DNA of 24,550 nt from CAYPXJ01 sp964414595 (GTDB lineage Bacteria; Pseudomonadota; Alphaproteobacteria; Rickettsiales; CAIJLX01), in NCBI GenBank assembly GCA_964414595.1, contig CAYPXJ010000025.1, positions 1 through 24,550 of the forward strand. The letters are read 5' to 3'. Under the pieces are notes generated by a model, which made no database searches, was not told the origin of the DNA, and saw only the letters and a program-made list of their open reading frames with translations. This document shows, piece after piece, positions 7,172 through 15,550 of this stretch; position 1 is the first letter of the stretch; the number at the start of each line of letters is the position of its first letter. A program made the position numbers and the translations under genes.

Positions 7172-7680
7172 TGAATTACTTTTCTCTCTTTGGTTTGCCG
7201 GTTGATTATGCGCTGGATGAAGCGCAGCTCGAGCGAACGTATTTGGAGTTGCAACGCGCATTTCATCCGGACCGTTTTGCTACCAAGCCACAGGCCGAAA
7301 AACTGGCGGCGCTTACCAAAGCCTCTACTATCAATGATGGTTATGAAATTCTCAAATCACCGCGTAAACGTGCGGAATATCTGCTTTCGCTGGAAAATAT
7401 ATTCGTCAATGGCGAGCGTGATAACCGGAAGCCGAATGCTGATTTGCTTGTGGAATCAATGGAGCAACGCGAGGCGCTGGCGGAAGCAAATTCCCTAGAG
7501 GAGATTCACGCGCTTGTTACGGCAAATGAAAAAAATATTCAGGCGACATTCGCGGCTCTTGAGAAAAATTTTGCCCAAAAAAATAGCGAAACAGCAGCGA
7601 TGGCTACGATGCGTTTGCGTTATTTAGAAAAATTTGCGGATGAAATTCGCCTCAAGCAGCGCAACATGAGGGCAGCATGA
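7171..7680 (+). CDS. hscB: Fe-S assembly J-domain co-chaperone HscB
   Basis: DnaJ-like co-chaperone that brings IscU to HscA and stimulates its ATPase. The N-terminal J domain (MNYFSLFGLPVDYALDEAQL onward) carries the essential HPD at 32-34, followed by INDGYEILKSPRKRAEYLL. The C-terminal helical domain that binds IscU spans roughly residues 90-169. ATG 7171 is chosen because it gives the family N-terminus and is coupled to the iscA stop (TAATG); an in-frame ATG at 7141 would sit inside iscA. Its stop overlaps the hscA start (ATGA), implying coupled translation of the two chaperones. Confidence 0.95.
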   Translation: MNYFSLFGLPVDYALDEAQLERTYLELQRAFHPDRFATKPQAEKLAALTKASTINDGYEILKSPRKRAEYLLSLENIFVNGERDNRKPNADLLVESMEQREALAEANSLEEIHALVTANEKNIQATFAALEKNFAQKNSETAAMATMRLRYLEKFADEIRLKQRNMRAA

Positions 7681-9497
7681 AGCTCTTAGATATTCAGGAA
7701 CCAGGTGCAGTTGTAAGGCAAACCCCTACCGCGCGTGCCATCGGCATAGATTTGGGAACGACGAATTCCGTCGCCGCTATTATAGATAAAGGTACGCCGC
7801 GCGTGCTGAGCGCAGAAGGTTCGGCACTGTTGCCTTCTGCTGTTGCATTTGGAGAGGGTAAAACTCTTATTGGCACTGCCGCGCTCGATAAAGTGGCGGA
7901 TAAAAATTACGAAGTTGTGACATCTGCCAAGCGATTAATTGGTCGCGGCCACAGCGATGTGGAAGAAATTCACGGCCATTTACCTTACGCGATTGAAGAA
8001 GGTGAGGGTATGATTTTACTCGATCTTCGTGCGGGTAAAAAATCGCCAGTGCAAATTTCAGCGCTGATTTTAAATGAACTCAAGCACCGCGCAGAAGAGG
8101 CCTTACAGGATAGCGTCACACAGGCGGTGATCACGGTGCCGGCCTATTTCGATGACGCGCAACGCCAGGCGACCAAAGATGCAGCGAAACTTGCCGGTCT
8201 TGAAGTGCTTCGTCTTGTGAGTGAGCCGACGGCGGCAGCTTTGGCATATGGCCTGGATAGCGGGGCAGAAGGCATTTATGTTATTTATGATCTAGGTGGC
8301 GGCACATTTGATGTATCGGTATTAAAGCTCGAAAAAGGCGTATTTCAGGTGTTGGCGACGGGGGGCGATACCGCGCTCGGCGGTGATGATATTGATCGCG
8401 CTATTGTCTCGCATTTGGTATGCCGGGAGCTGGCGCTTGAGGATCGCGCGCAGTGGCTCCTGGCGGCGCGGGCGCTTAAGGAGCAACTCAGCTTGCAAGA
8501 GAGCGCAGAAGTAAAAATTGATAACCATACTTACCAATTATCGCGCGTGGAGCTTGAAAAAATCGCGATGCCACTGCTTGCACGCACAGTTGAAATTTCT
8601 CGTCGCGTTTTAGAAGATGCGCGCGTTTCTCAAAAGGATATACGCGAAGTTGTATTAGTCGGTGGTTCAACGCGCATGCCTTTGGTGAAAGAGAATATCG
8701 CTCGTTTTTTTGGCAAGAAAGCGCTGGATGAAGTGAACCCGGATTTGGTGGTGGCCTTTGGTGCGGCGCATCAGGCACAGGCTCTCACCGAAGGAAGTGA
8801 TGCGTTGCTGCTGGATGTTACGCCGCTTTCCCTGGGGCTTGAAACTTACGGCGGGTTGGTGGAAAAAATTATTTTGCGTAATACGCCGATTCCTATCAGT
8901 AAAACCCAAGAATTTACAACCTATCAGGATGGTCAAACAGGCATGATTATCCATGTATTGCAGGGTGAACGCGAGATGGTGGATCAGTGTCGCAGTCTTG
9001 CACGCTTTGAACTGAAAAATATTCCACCGATGAAGGCGGGAATTGCACGCATCGCGGTGACCTTTACCCTGGATGCAGATGGCTTGCTCATTGTTTCGGC
9101 GGAAGAAAAAATGACTGGTACGCGTCAACGAATAGAAGTCAAACCGACCTACGGTCTTAGCGATATGGAAATGGAAAAAATGTTGCGCGATAGTATGCAA
9201 CATGCGCGTGAGGATATTACCGCAAGTTTATTGCAGCAATCGCGCGTGGAAGCGCAGCGTTTTCTGAATGACGCGCGGGCAGCTCTCGCACAGGATGGCG
9301 ATTTATTACAACCTCAAGAGAAGGAGGCTGTCGTTCGTGCGCTTAAAGAGCTGGAAACAGCCATTGCCGGAACAGATCGAGATACGATAGATGCGTTAGT
9401 AATGGCGCTGGATGGCCAGCTGAAATCCTTTGCTGAAGCGCGCATGGATCGCGCCATTGGCCAGGTGCTTAAGGGCCAAAAAATATCCAGCTATTGA
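7677..9497 (+). CDS. hscA: Hsp70-type Fe-S chaperone HscA
   Basis: Specialised Hsp70 that binds the LPPVK motif of IscU and uses ATP to promote cluster release. The N-terminal MKLLDIQEPG matches the HscA-specific leader and separates it from DnaK. The ATPase domain shows GIDLGTTNSV at 23-32, VPAYFDDAQRQATKDAA, EPTAAALAYG, DLGGGTFDVSVL at 205-216 and VGGSTRMP. The substrate-binding domain starts at about residue 375 (LLLDVTPLSLGLETYGG), and a helical lid completes the 606 residues. The length fits HscA. It overlaps hscB by four bases and is followed after a 33-base gap by fdx. Confidence 0.96.
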   Translation: MKLLDIQEPGAVVRQTPTARAIGIDLGTTNSVAAIIDKGTPRVLSAEGSALLPSAVAFGEGKTLIGTAALDKVADKNYEVVTSAKRLIGRGHSDVEEIHGHLPYAIEEGEGMILLDLRAGKKSPVQISALILNELKHRAEEALQDSVTQAVITVPAYFDDAQRQATKDAAKLAGLEVLRLVSEPTAAALAYGLDSGAEGIYVIYDLGGGTFDVSVLKLEKGVFQVLATGGDTALGGDDIDRAIVSHLVCRELALEDRAQWLLAARALKEQLSLQESAEVKIDNHTYQLSRVELEKIAMPLLARTVEISRRVLEDARVSQKDIREVVLVGGSTRMPLVKENIARFFGKKALDEVNPDLVVAFGAAHQAQALTEGSDALLLDVTPLSLGLETYGGLVEKIILRNTPIPISKTQEFTTYQDGQTGMIIHVLQGEREMVDQCRSLARFELKNIPPMKAGIARIAVTFTLDADGLLIVSAEEKMTGTRQRIEVKPTYGLSDMEMEKMLRDSMQHAREDITASLLQQSRVEAQRFLNDARAALAQDGDLLQPQEKEAVVRALKELETAIAGTDRDTIDALVMALDGQLKSFAEARMDRAIGQVLKGQKISSY

Positions 9498-9530
9498 AAT
9501 TATGGTTAATTGCTTTATATGCGGGGTGCT

Positions 9531-9869
9531 ATGCCAAAAATGACATTTATTCTACACGATGGAACGCGCAAGGAAGTGGAAGCGCCGATAGGCCTTTCCG
9601 TGCTTGAAATTGCGCATCGCAATCAAATTTCGCTGGAGGGCGCGTGCGAAGGCTCGCTGGCCTGCTCAACGTGCCATGTTATTGTTGATCCAGAATTTTA
9701 CGATATTCTTGATGAAGCGAAGGAAGAAGAAGAAGATATGCTCGATCTTGCGTTCGGCCTTACGCACACCTCGCGTTTGGGCTGCCAGATCAAAATGACG
9801 GATGGTTTAGACGGCTTGGTGGTTTCGTTGCCTGCCGCCACACGAAATATGATGGTCGGTAAGAAGTAA
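9531..9869 (+). CDS. fdx: [2Fe-2S] ferredoxin, isc type
   Basis: Electron carrier of the ISC system, related to mitochondrial adrenodoxin. It supplies electrons for cluster formation on IscU. The cluster ligands are C39, C45, C48 (ACEGSLACSTCHVIV) and C85 (LGCQI), the usual C-x5-C-x2-C...C pattern, with the acidic helix DEAKEEEEDMLD at 61-72 as the partner-binding surface. ATG 9531 is chosen because GGGGTG at 9522-9527 precedes it and the family sequence begins at PKMTFILHDG; ATG 9519 and TTG 9510 are in frame but less likely. It is the last gene of the operon; its stop is directly adjacent to the stop of convergent grpE, with no terminator between them. Confidence 0.95.
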   Translation: MPKMTFILHDGTRKEVEAPIGLSVLEIAHRNQISLEGACEGSLACSTCHVIVDPEFYDILDEAKEEEEDMLDLAFGLTHTSRLGCQIKMTDGLDGLVVSLPAATRNMMVGKK

Positions 9870-10481
9870 CTATTCCGCGGCTTTTGCTACTGCAACCATC
9901 GCCGGTCTGAGCAGGCGATCGTGAATTAAATAACCCGCCTGTAAAATATCTACAATCGCGCCTGCTTCGAAATCTGCCGTAGGTACTTGTGCAACGGCCT
10001 GATGTATATTGTGATCAAACTTATCGCCTTTTTTCGGGTCAATGCGCTTGATACCATAGCGTTCAAAGGTGGTAACAAGTTCGCGTTTCGTAGCGCTTAC
10101 ACCTTCCAAAACGCTTTTTATCGCTTCGGTTTGCTCAATTTTGGCAAAACTCTCTTCTGCGCGCATCAAATTTTCCAGCACACTAATGAGATCGCGTGCA
10201 ATTTTGGTGATGCCATACTTTACCGCATCTTCGGTTTCTTTTGCGGCGCGGCGGCGCAAATTTTCGGCTTCGGCTAGCGCACGTAAAAGCTGATCTTTCA
10301 GCTTGGCGTTATCTTCGCGCAGCTTAGCGCTTTCGTCTGCATTAGCAGTCGGAATGGTAGCGATTGAGGAAAGATCGACGCCCGCCACGTCCGCTGGAGA
10401 AGGTGTTTCCGGTGCGGTTTGTGGCTCTTCTATGGGAGCGCTATCCGCTTGTTCTGGTTTATTTTTTGGGTTCGTTGTCAT
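9870..10481 (-). CDS. grpE: Nucleotide exchange factor GrpE
   Basis: Dimeric cytoplasmic co-chaperone that releases ADP from DnaK. The 203-residue protein has an acidic, Pro/Ala-rich disordered N-terminus (about 1-50), a long coiled coil (ESAKLREDNAKLKDQLLRAL, then AEAENLRRRAAKETEDAVKY), and the C-terminal beta domain with GDKFDHNIHQAV and GYLIHDRLLRPAMVAVAK, the GrpE signature. Start at 10481 is supported by GGAAGG at 10488-10493 on this strand. In many alphaproteobacteria hrcA stands between grpE and rph; here it is absent and rph diverges directly after a 73-base gap. A TTGAAA (10521-10516) with TAAATA 16 bases on is visible but would leave almost no leader, so the promoter is unsettled. 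Confidence 0.96.
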   Translation of the reverse strand: MTTNPKNKPEQADSAPIEEPQTAPETPSPADVAGVDLSSIATIPTANADESAKLREDNAKLKDQLLRALAEAENLRRRAAKETEDAVKYGITKIARDLISVLENLMRAEESFAKIEQTEAIKSVLEGVSATKRELVTTFERYGIKRIDPKKGDKFDHNIHQAVAQVPTADFEAGAIVDILQAGYLIHDRLLRPAMVAVAKAAE

Positions 10482-10554
10482 AATTGCCTTCCATATTTAG
10501 TTTTATTGATTATGTTTTCAACCCTTAATCCAATTTTTTTTAGGTTTTAACGGT

Positions 10555-11277
10555 ATGAGCAGACCTTCCGGACGCGCCGCGCACATATTGCGCCCCTTAA
10601 GCTTTGAAGTAGGCGTAATGCCCTATGCCGAAGGCTCATGCCTGGTAAAATGCGGTAACACGCATGTGCTTTGCTCTGCGTCGCTGGAAACGAATCTGCC
10701 GCGTTGGCTTAAAGGTCAAGATAAAGGGTGGGTGACAGCGGAATATGGTATGTTGCCACGCTCTACACATTCGCGTAGCGAGCGGGAAGCCGCACGCGGG
10801 AAGCAATCCGGCCGCACCCAGGAAATTCAGCGCTTAATTGGCCGTAGCCTGCGTTCTATCACCAAGCTGGAGGCAATGGGCGAAACGCAAATCACACTCG
10901 ATTGCGATGTCATTCAAGCTGATGGTGGCACGCGGACGGCTGCCATCAGTGGTGCGTACGTTGCCCTTCACCAAGCATTCAAAAAGTTGCAGAAGCAGGG
11001 AGTTATCCCTGCTTGGCCGCTCATGGGTATGGTTGCTGCGGTTTCAGTGGGGATTTATAATGGGCAAGCGGTGCTCGATCTCGATTATGCCGAAGATAGC
11101 GCGGCGGATACAGACGCCAATTTCATCATGACCGACGCCTTAAAAATGGTGGAATTGCAGGCCACCGCAGAGAAAGATCCATTTTCGGAGGCGCAGTTCG
11201 CTGAGTTGCTTGCACTGGCTAAGCAGGGCATTACCGAAATTACCAAAAAGCAAAAAGAAGCCCTTGGCATTGCCTAA
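10555..11277 (+). CDS. rph: Ribonuclease PH
   Basis: Phosphorolytic 3'-5' exoribonuclease that trims tRNA 3' ends and degrades structured RNA. Seen in the 240 residues: MSRPSGRAAHILRPLSFE at the start, GSCLVKCGNTHVLCSAS, the phosphate-site region REAARGKQSGRTQEIQRLIG, LDCDVIQADGGTRTAAISGA, and DLDYAEDSAADTDANFIMT, all classic RNase PH blocks. Full length; no truncation as seen in some E. coli K-12 strains. It diverges from grpE and is the first gene of an rph-rdgB-hemW run, a conserved alphaproteobacterial order. The next gene begins inside its 3' end. Confidence 0.97.
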   Translation: MSRPSGRAAHILRPLSFEVGVMPYAEGSCLVKCGNTHVLCSASLETNLPRWLKGQDKGWVTAEYGMLPRSTHSRSEREAARGKQSGRTQEIQRLIGRSLRSITKLEAMGETQITLDCDVIQADGGTRTAAISGAYVALHQAFKKLQKQGVIPAWPLMGMVAAVSVGIYNGQAVLDLDYAEDSAADTDANFIMTDALKMVELQATAEKDPFSEAQFAELLALAKQGITEITKKQKEALGIA

Positions 11278-11872
11278 GTTTAGAGAAAAAACCCTAGTTA
11301 TCGCGAGTCATAATCAGGGAAAAATCCGTGAGATTGGTGAATTGCTCGCGCCGTTTCATGTGCATGTTATTCCTGGTAATGCGGATTTGCCGGAGCCCGA
11401 AGAGAGCGGAATGACTTTTGCTGCGAATGCAGAAATTAAAGCGCGTTTTTTTGCGGAAGCCATGCAACTGCCAGCGCTGGCGGACGATTCGGGTTTATGC
11501 GTCGAAGCACTTAATGGCGCGCCGGGAATTTATTCCGCGCGTTGGACGGGTGAAAAAAAAGATTTCGCACACGCGATGCAAAAAATAAAACAAGAAATTG
11601 AAGCGAAGGGCTTGGAGGCGGAAGGTCAGAAAGCGTGGTTTATCTGCGCGCTCTGTCTTTGCTTGCCGGACGGACGAGTAGAACATTTCGAAGGGCGCAT
11701 CGATGGTATGCTGACATTTCCTGCGCGCGGCGAAAAAGGTTTCGGCTATGATCCGATTTTTATCGCCGATGGTATGCAGCAAACATTCGCGGAAATTGCA
11801 CCGCAGGAAAAACACGCCATTAGCCACCGTGCGCGCGCCTTTTCACAACTGGTGCAGCGCTGTTTTGCCTGA
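11270..11872 (+). CDS. rdgB: dITP/XTP pyrophosphatase (non-canonical purine NTPase)
   Basis: Hydrolyses dITP, ITP and XTP to monophosphates, keeping deaminated purines out of nucleic acids. The family opens with (S/T)-x-N-x-x-K: here LVIASHNQGKIREI, followed by ADDSGLCVEALNGAPGIYSA with the catalytic acidic residues, GFGYDPIF, and SHRARAF near the end. No ATG fits: the N-terminus needs a TTG start. TTG 11270 (MPKFREKTLVIASHN) is chosen, with AGAAG about nine bases upstream; TTG 11264 is an alternative. Either start overlaps the rph 3' end by 8-14 bases. The stop overlaps the hemW start by one base (TGATG). Confidence 0.93.
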   Translation: MPKFREKTLVIASHNQGKIREIGELLAPFHVHVIPGNADLPEPEESGMTFAANAEIKARFFAEAMQLPALADDSGLCVEALNGAPGIYSARWTGEKKDFAHAMQKIKQEIEAKGLEAEGQKAWFICALCLCLPDGRVEHFEGRIDGMLTFPARGEKGFGYDPIFIADGMQQTFAEIAPQEKHAISHRARAFSQLVQRCFA

Positions 11873-13020
11873 TGGAACCGCTTTCCGTTTATATTCACTG
11901 GCCGTTTTGTAAATCAAAATGCCCTTATTGTGATTTTAACAGCCACGTGCGCGAGCTTATCGATCACAAAACGTGGCTTGAATATTATCAAAAAGAAATC
12001 GCGTTTTATTTTTCGAAACTCGGCCGCCGCACGATCGAAACCATATTTTTCGGTGGCGGTACGCCTTCGCTGATGGAGCCACAAACGGTGCGCGGTATCC
12101 TAGGCGCGCTTGCTGATCATACCGTGATTGCGAAAGATGCGGAGATTACGCTGGAAGCAAATCCGACTTCGGTGGAAGCAGAAAAATTCGCTGCGTTTCG
12201 TGAGGCGGGCGTGAATCGCGTGTCCCTCGGCATCCAATCGCTCACACCGGAAAATCTGAAATTTCTTGGCCGCGAACATAGCGCATCCGAAGCGCGTGCG
12301 GCGGTCGGCATCGCACAAAAATATTTCGATAATGTCTCGGTGGATTTTATTTGCGCACTGCCGAATCAGACTGTTGATCAGTGGGAAAAAGAACTTAAAG
12401 AAGCGATTGATTTTGGCACGCAGCATCTGTCGCTCTATCAACTGACGATCGAAAAAGGCACAAAGTTTTTCGCGCTGCATCAGGCGGGTGCGTTCACCAT
12501 GCCTAATGACGACGTCGCGCATGCGCTATACGACATGACGGAAAATCTTACACGCAGGGCAGGTTTTGCTGCATATGAAGTGTCAAATTATGCAAAAGAA
12601 AACGCTGCTTCCCGCCATAATTATAATTATTGGCGCTATGGTGAATATGTGGGGGTTGGACCAGGGGCGCATGGGCGTATCGCCGCAGAAAATAAACGTG
12701 TGGCCACAGTAAATCTGCATGCGCCGGAAGCGTGGCTCACAGCGATGGAAAAAAGCCCGTCGGCGATTCAGCAATGGGAAGAAATTCCGCAAGAAATAAT
12801 TGCCGAAGAAATGATCATGATGGGGCTGCGCACGCAGGAAGGTGTGCATCTTGATCGCCTGCAAAAACTTTGTGGCAAATCGCTCATGGAAGTTGTGAAA
12901 ACGAAAAAACTAGAAAAGCTTCTGCGCGAAAAATATCTGGTTAAAGACGGAAATTTTTTACGCGCAACCTATGAAGGCAGGCTGGTGCTTAATGCGCTGG
13001 TGCGGCAACTGCTGGGGTAG
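11872..13020 (+). CDS. hemW: Radical SAM heme chaperone HemW
   Basis: Radical SAM protein formerly called HemN-like; it binds heme and is thought to deliver it to respiratory enzymes rather than act as coproporphyrinogen dehydrogenase. The [4Fe-4S]/SAM motif is C13-x3-C17-x2-C20 in FCKSKCPYCDF. FFGGGTPS (SAM-binding GGE-like motif) and RVSLGIQS follow. The HemW heme motif HNxxYW is present as HNYNYWRYGEYVGVGPGAHG, which supports HemW over true HemN. 382 residues is the usual length. It is translationally coupled to rdgB. Its last 32 bases overlap the convergent lipoprotein gene. Confidence 0.94.
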   Translation: MEPLSVYIHWPFCKSKCPYCDFNSHVRELIDHKTWLEYYQKEIAFYFSKLGRRTIETIFFGGGTPSLMEPQTVRGILGALADHTVIAKDAEITLEANPTSVEAEKFAAFREAGVNRVSLGIQSLTPENLKFLGREHSASEARAAVGIAQKYFDNVSVDFICALPNQTVDQWEKELKEAIDFGTQHLSLYQLTIEKGTKFFALHQAGAFTMPNDDVAHALYDMTENLTRRAGFAAYEVSNYAKENAASRHNYNYWRYGEYVGVGPGAHGRIAAENKRVATVNLHAPEAWLTAMEKSPSAIQQWEEIPQEIIAEEMIMMGLRTQEGVHLDRLQKLCGKSLMEVVKTKKLEKLLREKYLVKDGNFLRATYEGRLVLNALVRQLLG

Positions 13021-14308
13021 AAGCAGCCGGTTGTGAACCGCCGTAAAATTGTGTGAAAGCGGTCGGTGGATTATCTACCAGCTCTACATTATTGGGAATA
13101 ATTTCTAGCACCGCGAGTGCGCGTTCCGCCACGCGATCCGGCCCGAAACGGAAAATGCCGTCCACACCGGCGAAGCCGCGCTCGTTGATGAGCGTGCTAT
13201 CGCTAAAGCCACGGCCCGCCGCGGAAATATAGCCCACCAGCGACATCGCGTCGTAAGTCAGGCTTGCGATGCGCACCGGCTCATAGCCGTAGGTTTTCTT
13301 GAAATGTTTGTTGAATACATTGCGTTGATCGGGTGCCGCGGAAGCAAACCAGCTACCAAACAGGCGTTTATTGCGTGTGAGCGCGGGCTCATCCCATTGG
13401 CCACTGCCGAGCAGGCGCACATCGTTGGTCGAAAGTCCAAAACCGGCGAGCAATTTTGCAATTTGCAGCAGATTTTTACCGCCTTCAGGCACAAGCAAAG
13501 CGCGCGGCTGCGTTTCGCCACGTTTTTTTGCCGATTTAATATGTGCGGCGATGGTTTTTAGCCCATCCGCCAGGCCTGTATTGCCTTTGCCGTAGGTGGT
13601 GGCGATATGTACATTCAGCATATATTTCTGCTGCGCGTCTTTGAGCACGTCAATCGCGCTATTACCAAACGCATCGTTGGACGTAAGCGCGTAAAAATCC
13701 TTAATACCTTGGCTTACCGCATAATCCACCACGCGGCGCACCTGCTGTTCCGGCATGAAGCCAAACACATACGCGCCCATTTTTTGCAAATTTTTATCGT
13801 TAGAGAGTGATACAACAGGAATATTGTTATTACGCACGATAGGTAAAACAGTTTCCGTTTCTTTGCTGAAGAGTGGGCCGACGATAATATCCACATCCTC
13901 TGCCACAGCTTGATTCGCTGCTTCAATCGAGCCTTCTTCCGTACCTTTGGTATCCAGCGGCACGAGCGTAATATTTTTATTACCGACATCAAATAAGGCT
14001 AGTTGTGCGGCATCAAGTAAATCTTTACCCACTTTGGTTGAGGGGCCCGAAAGTGGCAACATCAGCGCAACACGTGTGCCGCCACCGAAAAGCGGTTTTA
14101 CAGGCGCATTCATCTCGCGCGTTTGCGCGGGAGCAGGGCCGGGCAATTCGCCGGTTGGCTGCACCATTTGCATCGGCGGCATGGTGTTAGGGCTTGAAAA
14201 CGGGTTGCGCGGTATCCAGTCCGGACCGCTGCTACAGGCACTCAACACCAGCATCGCGGCAAAAAGCGCGGCAATCGAAAATCGGTGTGTGCGAAGAAAA
14301 CGTAGCAT
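12989..14308 (-). CDS. LpoA/YraM-like penicillin-binding protein activator lipoprotein
   Basis: Putative outer-membrane lipoprotein of 439 residues. A lipobox ends the signal peptide (LVLSAC, lipidated C25). A Pro-rich linker (about 28-70) leads into a type 1 periplasmic-binding-protein fold: RVALMLPLSGPSTKVGKDLL, VDIIVGPLFSKET, NNIPVVSLSNDKNL, YVFGFMPEQQVRRV. E. coli LpoA has this fold as its C-terminal half and stimulates PBP1a; this protein lacks the N-terminal TPR half of LpoA. Its place beside rsmI, yraN and a BON lipoprotein matches the E. coli yraL-yraM-yraN-yraP neighbourhood, although here it is on the opposite strand with only 20 bases between its start and the most upstream rsmI start. 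Function as a PBP activator is inferred. The last residues (AASTPAVAAPAH) are low-complexity. Confidence 0.87.
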   Translation of the reverse strand: MLRFLRTHRFSIAALFAAMLVLSACSSGPDWIPRNPFSSPNTMPPMQMVQPTGELPGPAPAQTREMNAPVKPLFGGGTRVALMLPLSGPSTKVGKDLLDAAQLALFDVGNKNITLVPLDTKGTEEGSIEAANQAVAEDVDIIVGPLFSKETETVLPIVRNNNIPVVSLSNDKNLQKMGAYVFGFMPEQQVRRVVDYAVSQGIKDFYALTSNDAFGNSAIDVLKDAQQKYMLNVHIATTYGKGNTGLADGLKTIAAHIKSAKKRGETQPRALLVPEGGKNLLQIAKLLAGFGLSTNDVRLLGSGQWDEPALTRNKRLFGSWFASAAPDQRNVFNKHFKKTYGYEPVRIASLTYDAMSLVGYISAAGRGFSDSTLINERGFAGVDGIFRFGPDRVAERALAVLEIIPNNVELVDNPPTAFTQFYGGSQPAASTPAVAAPAH

Positions 14309-14328
14309 GATAAAGCCTGTCCCGTTAT

Positions 14329-15207
14329 ATGTCTTTCAGAACGATAAATCAATTCGAGATGGCGGTATTTTCAAAAGCGACGCTGGAGGCCGGCCTTTAT
14401 CTGGTGGCGACTCCCATTGGTAATCTGCGCGATATCACGCTGCGGGCGCTTGACGTGCTGGCTTCGGCGGAAGTGATTTTTTGCGAAGATACGCGGGTGA
14501 CAACAACGCTGCTTACGGCTTATGGCATTACCACGCGGCTGGATACATACCACGAACATAATGCGGAAAAAGCGCGGGAGAAAATTCTAGGATTGCTTGC
14601 GCAGCGCAAAGCGGTCGCGCTGGTGAGTGATGCGGGTACGCCGCTGGTTTCGGACCCCGGTTTCAAGCTGGTGCGTGAAGTGCGCGACCAGGGCTATGCA
14701 GTTTATAGTATTCCAGGCGCTTCTTCAGTTCTGGCGGGGCTTATCAGTTCCGGTTTGCCGACAGACCAGTTTCACTTCCTAGGGTTTGTGCCCAAAAAAG
14801 CGGGTGAACGTACGCGCTTTTTGCAATCGCTTTCTGTGCATCGCGGCTCAAGCGTTGTATTCGAGACGGCGCGTAATGCAGAAGATACCTTGCACGTATT
14901 GCAAAAGCTTTATCCGCAAGCCCAAGTGGCATTGGCACGGGAACTCACCAAAAAATTTGAAGAAACATTACGCGGTTCGCCGACAGAAATAATTGCGATG
15001 CTGGCGCAAAAAGAATTGCGCGGCGAAATTGTGCTGATCATCGCATTGCCTGAAATGCGGGAAGAGATCGATTTAGCGGCAGAATTAAAAGAAGCAATGA
15101 AAGGCGCTTCACTCAAAGATGCAGTTCAGGAGGTTGCTGCGCGTACGGGGTTGCCTCGAAAGCAAGTTTATGCCGAAGCCTTACGCCTCTCGCGCCAAAA
15201 ACACTAA
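14329..15207 (+). CDS. rsmI: 16S rRNA 2'-O-methyltransferase RsmI
   Basis: SAM-dependent enzyme that 2'-O-methylates C1402 of 16S rRNA. The tetrapyrrole-methylase fold is clear: LYLVATPIGNLRDITLRALD, CEDTRVTTTLL, HEHNAEKAREKIL, ALVSDAGTPLVSDPG, SIPGASSVLAGLISSGLPTD and FLGFVPKK. A C-terminal helix-turn-helix-like part (LKDAVQEVAARTGLPRKQVY) ends the 292 residues. Two starts are open: ATG 14329 and ATG 14359 (MAVFSKATLEAGLYLVATP); neither has a clear ribosome binding site and family similarity only begins after 14359. It diverges from the LpoA-like gene and overlaps yraN by 38 bases. Confidence 0.95.
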   Translation: MSFRTINQFEMAVFSKATLEAGLYLVATPIGNLRDITLRALDVLASAEVIFCEDTRVTTTLLTAYGITTRLDTYHEHNAEKAREKILGLLAQRKAVALVSDAGTPLVSDPGFKLVREVRDQGYAVYSIPGASSVLAGLISSGLPTDQFHFLGFVPKKAGERTRFLQSLSVHRGSSVVFETARNAEDTLHVLQKLYPQAQVALARELTKKFEETLRGSPTEIIAMLAQKELRGEIVLIIALPEMREEIDLAAELKEAMKGASLKDAVQEVAARTGLPRKQVYAEALRLSRQKH

Positions 15208-15550
15208 ACAGCGCGCCTATCGCCGCGGTATTCTGGCCGAATATGCGGCGATGGTGCTGCTTGCGGCTAAAGGTTACAAACTTTTAGCGCGTCGATTCAA
15301 AACACCTTTTGGTGAAGTAGATATTATCTGCAAGCGCAGAAAAGAGCTTATATTCATAGAGGTTAAGGCCTATCGTGGCGCAAGGGATTTAAGCATGATA
15401 AGCCCACGCCAGCAGCATCGCTGGCAACAGGCGGCTGCCTATTATCTTGCAAAACATCCGAATTTTGGTAATCTCACGGTCAGGTTCGATGGTGTGCTGG
15501 TCAGAGGTAGCTTATGGCCAAGGCACGTTTTAAATATACTCACCTGGTGA
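15170..15550 (+). CDS. yraN: YraN/UPF0102 family nuclease-like protein
   Basis: Small protein (126 residues) of the UPF0102 family with a PD-(D/E)XK-like core: GRRGxxAE-type opening YRRGILAEYAAMVLLAAKGY, then RRFKTPFGEVDIICKRR and LIFIEVKAY. The E-VD...EVK residues match restriction-endonuclease-like folds; biochemical activity in the family is poorly defined. ATG 15170 gives the family N-terminus. An upstream in-frame start at 15119 would add 17 residues and lengthen the overlap with rsmI. It overlaps rsmI by 38 bases and the BON lipoprotein by 37, so the three are probably co-translated. YraN next to RsmI is a widely conserved pairing. Confidence 0.9.
   Translation: MPKPYASRAKNTKQRAYRRGILAEYAAMVLLAAKGYKLLARRFKTPFGEVDIICKRRKELIFIEVKAYRGARDLSMISPRQQHRWQQAAAYYLAKHPNFGNLTVRFDGVLVRGSLWPRHVLNILTW

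Noticed and set aside
10494..10521. TTGAAA-N16-TAAATA as the grpE promoter
   Set aside because: Transcription would start about six bases before the ATG and leave out the ribosome binding site.
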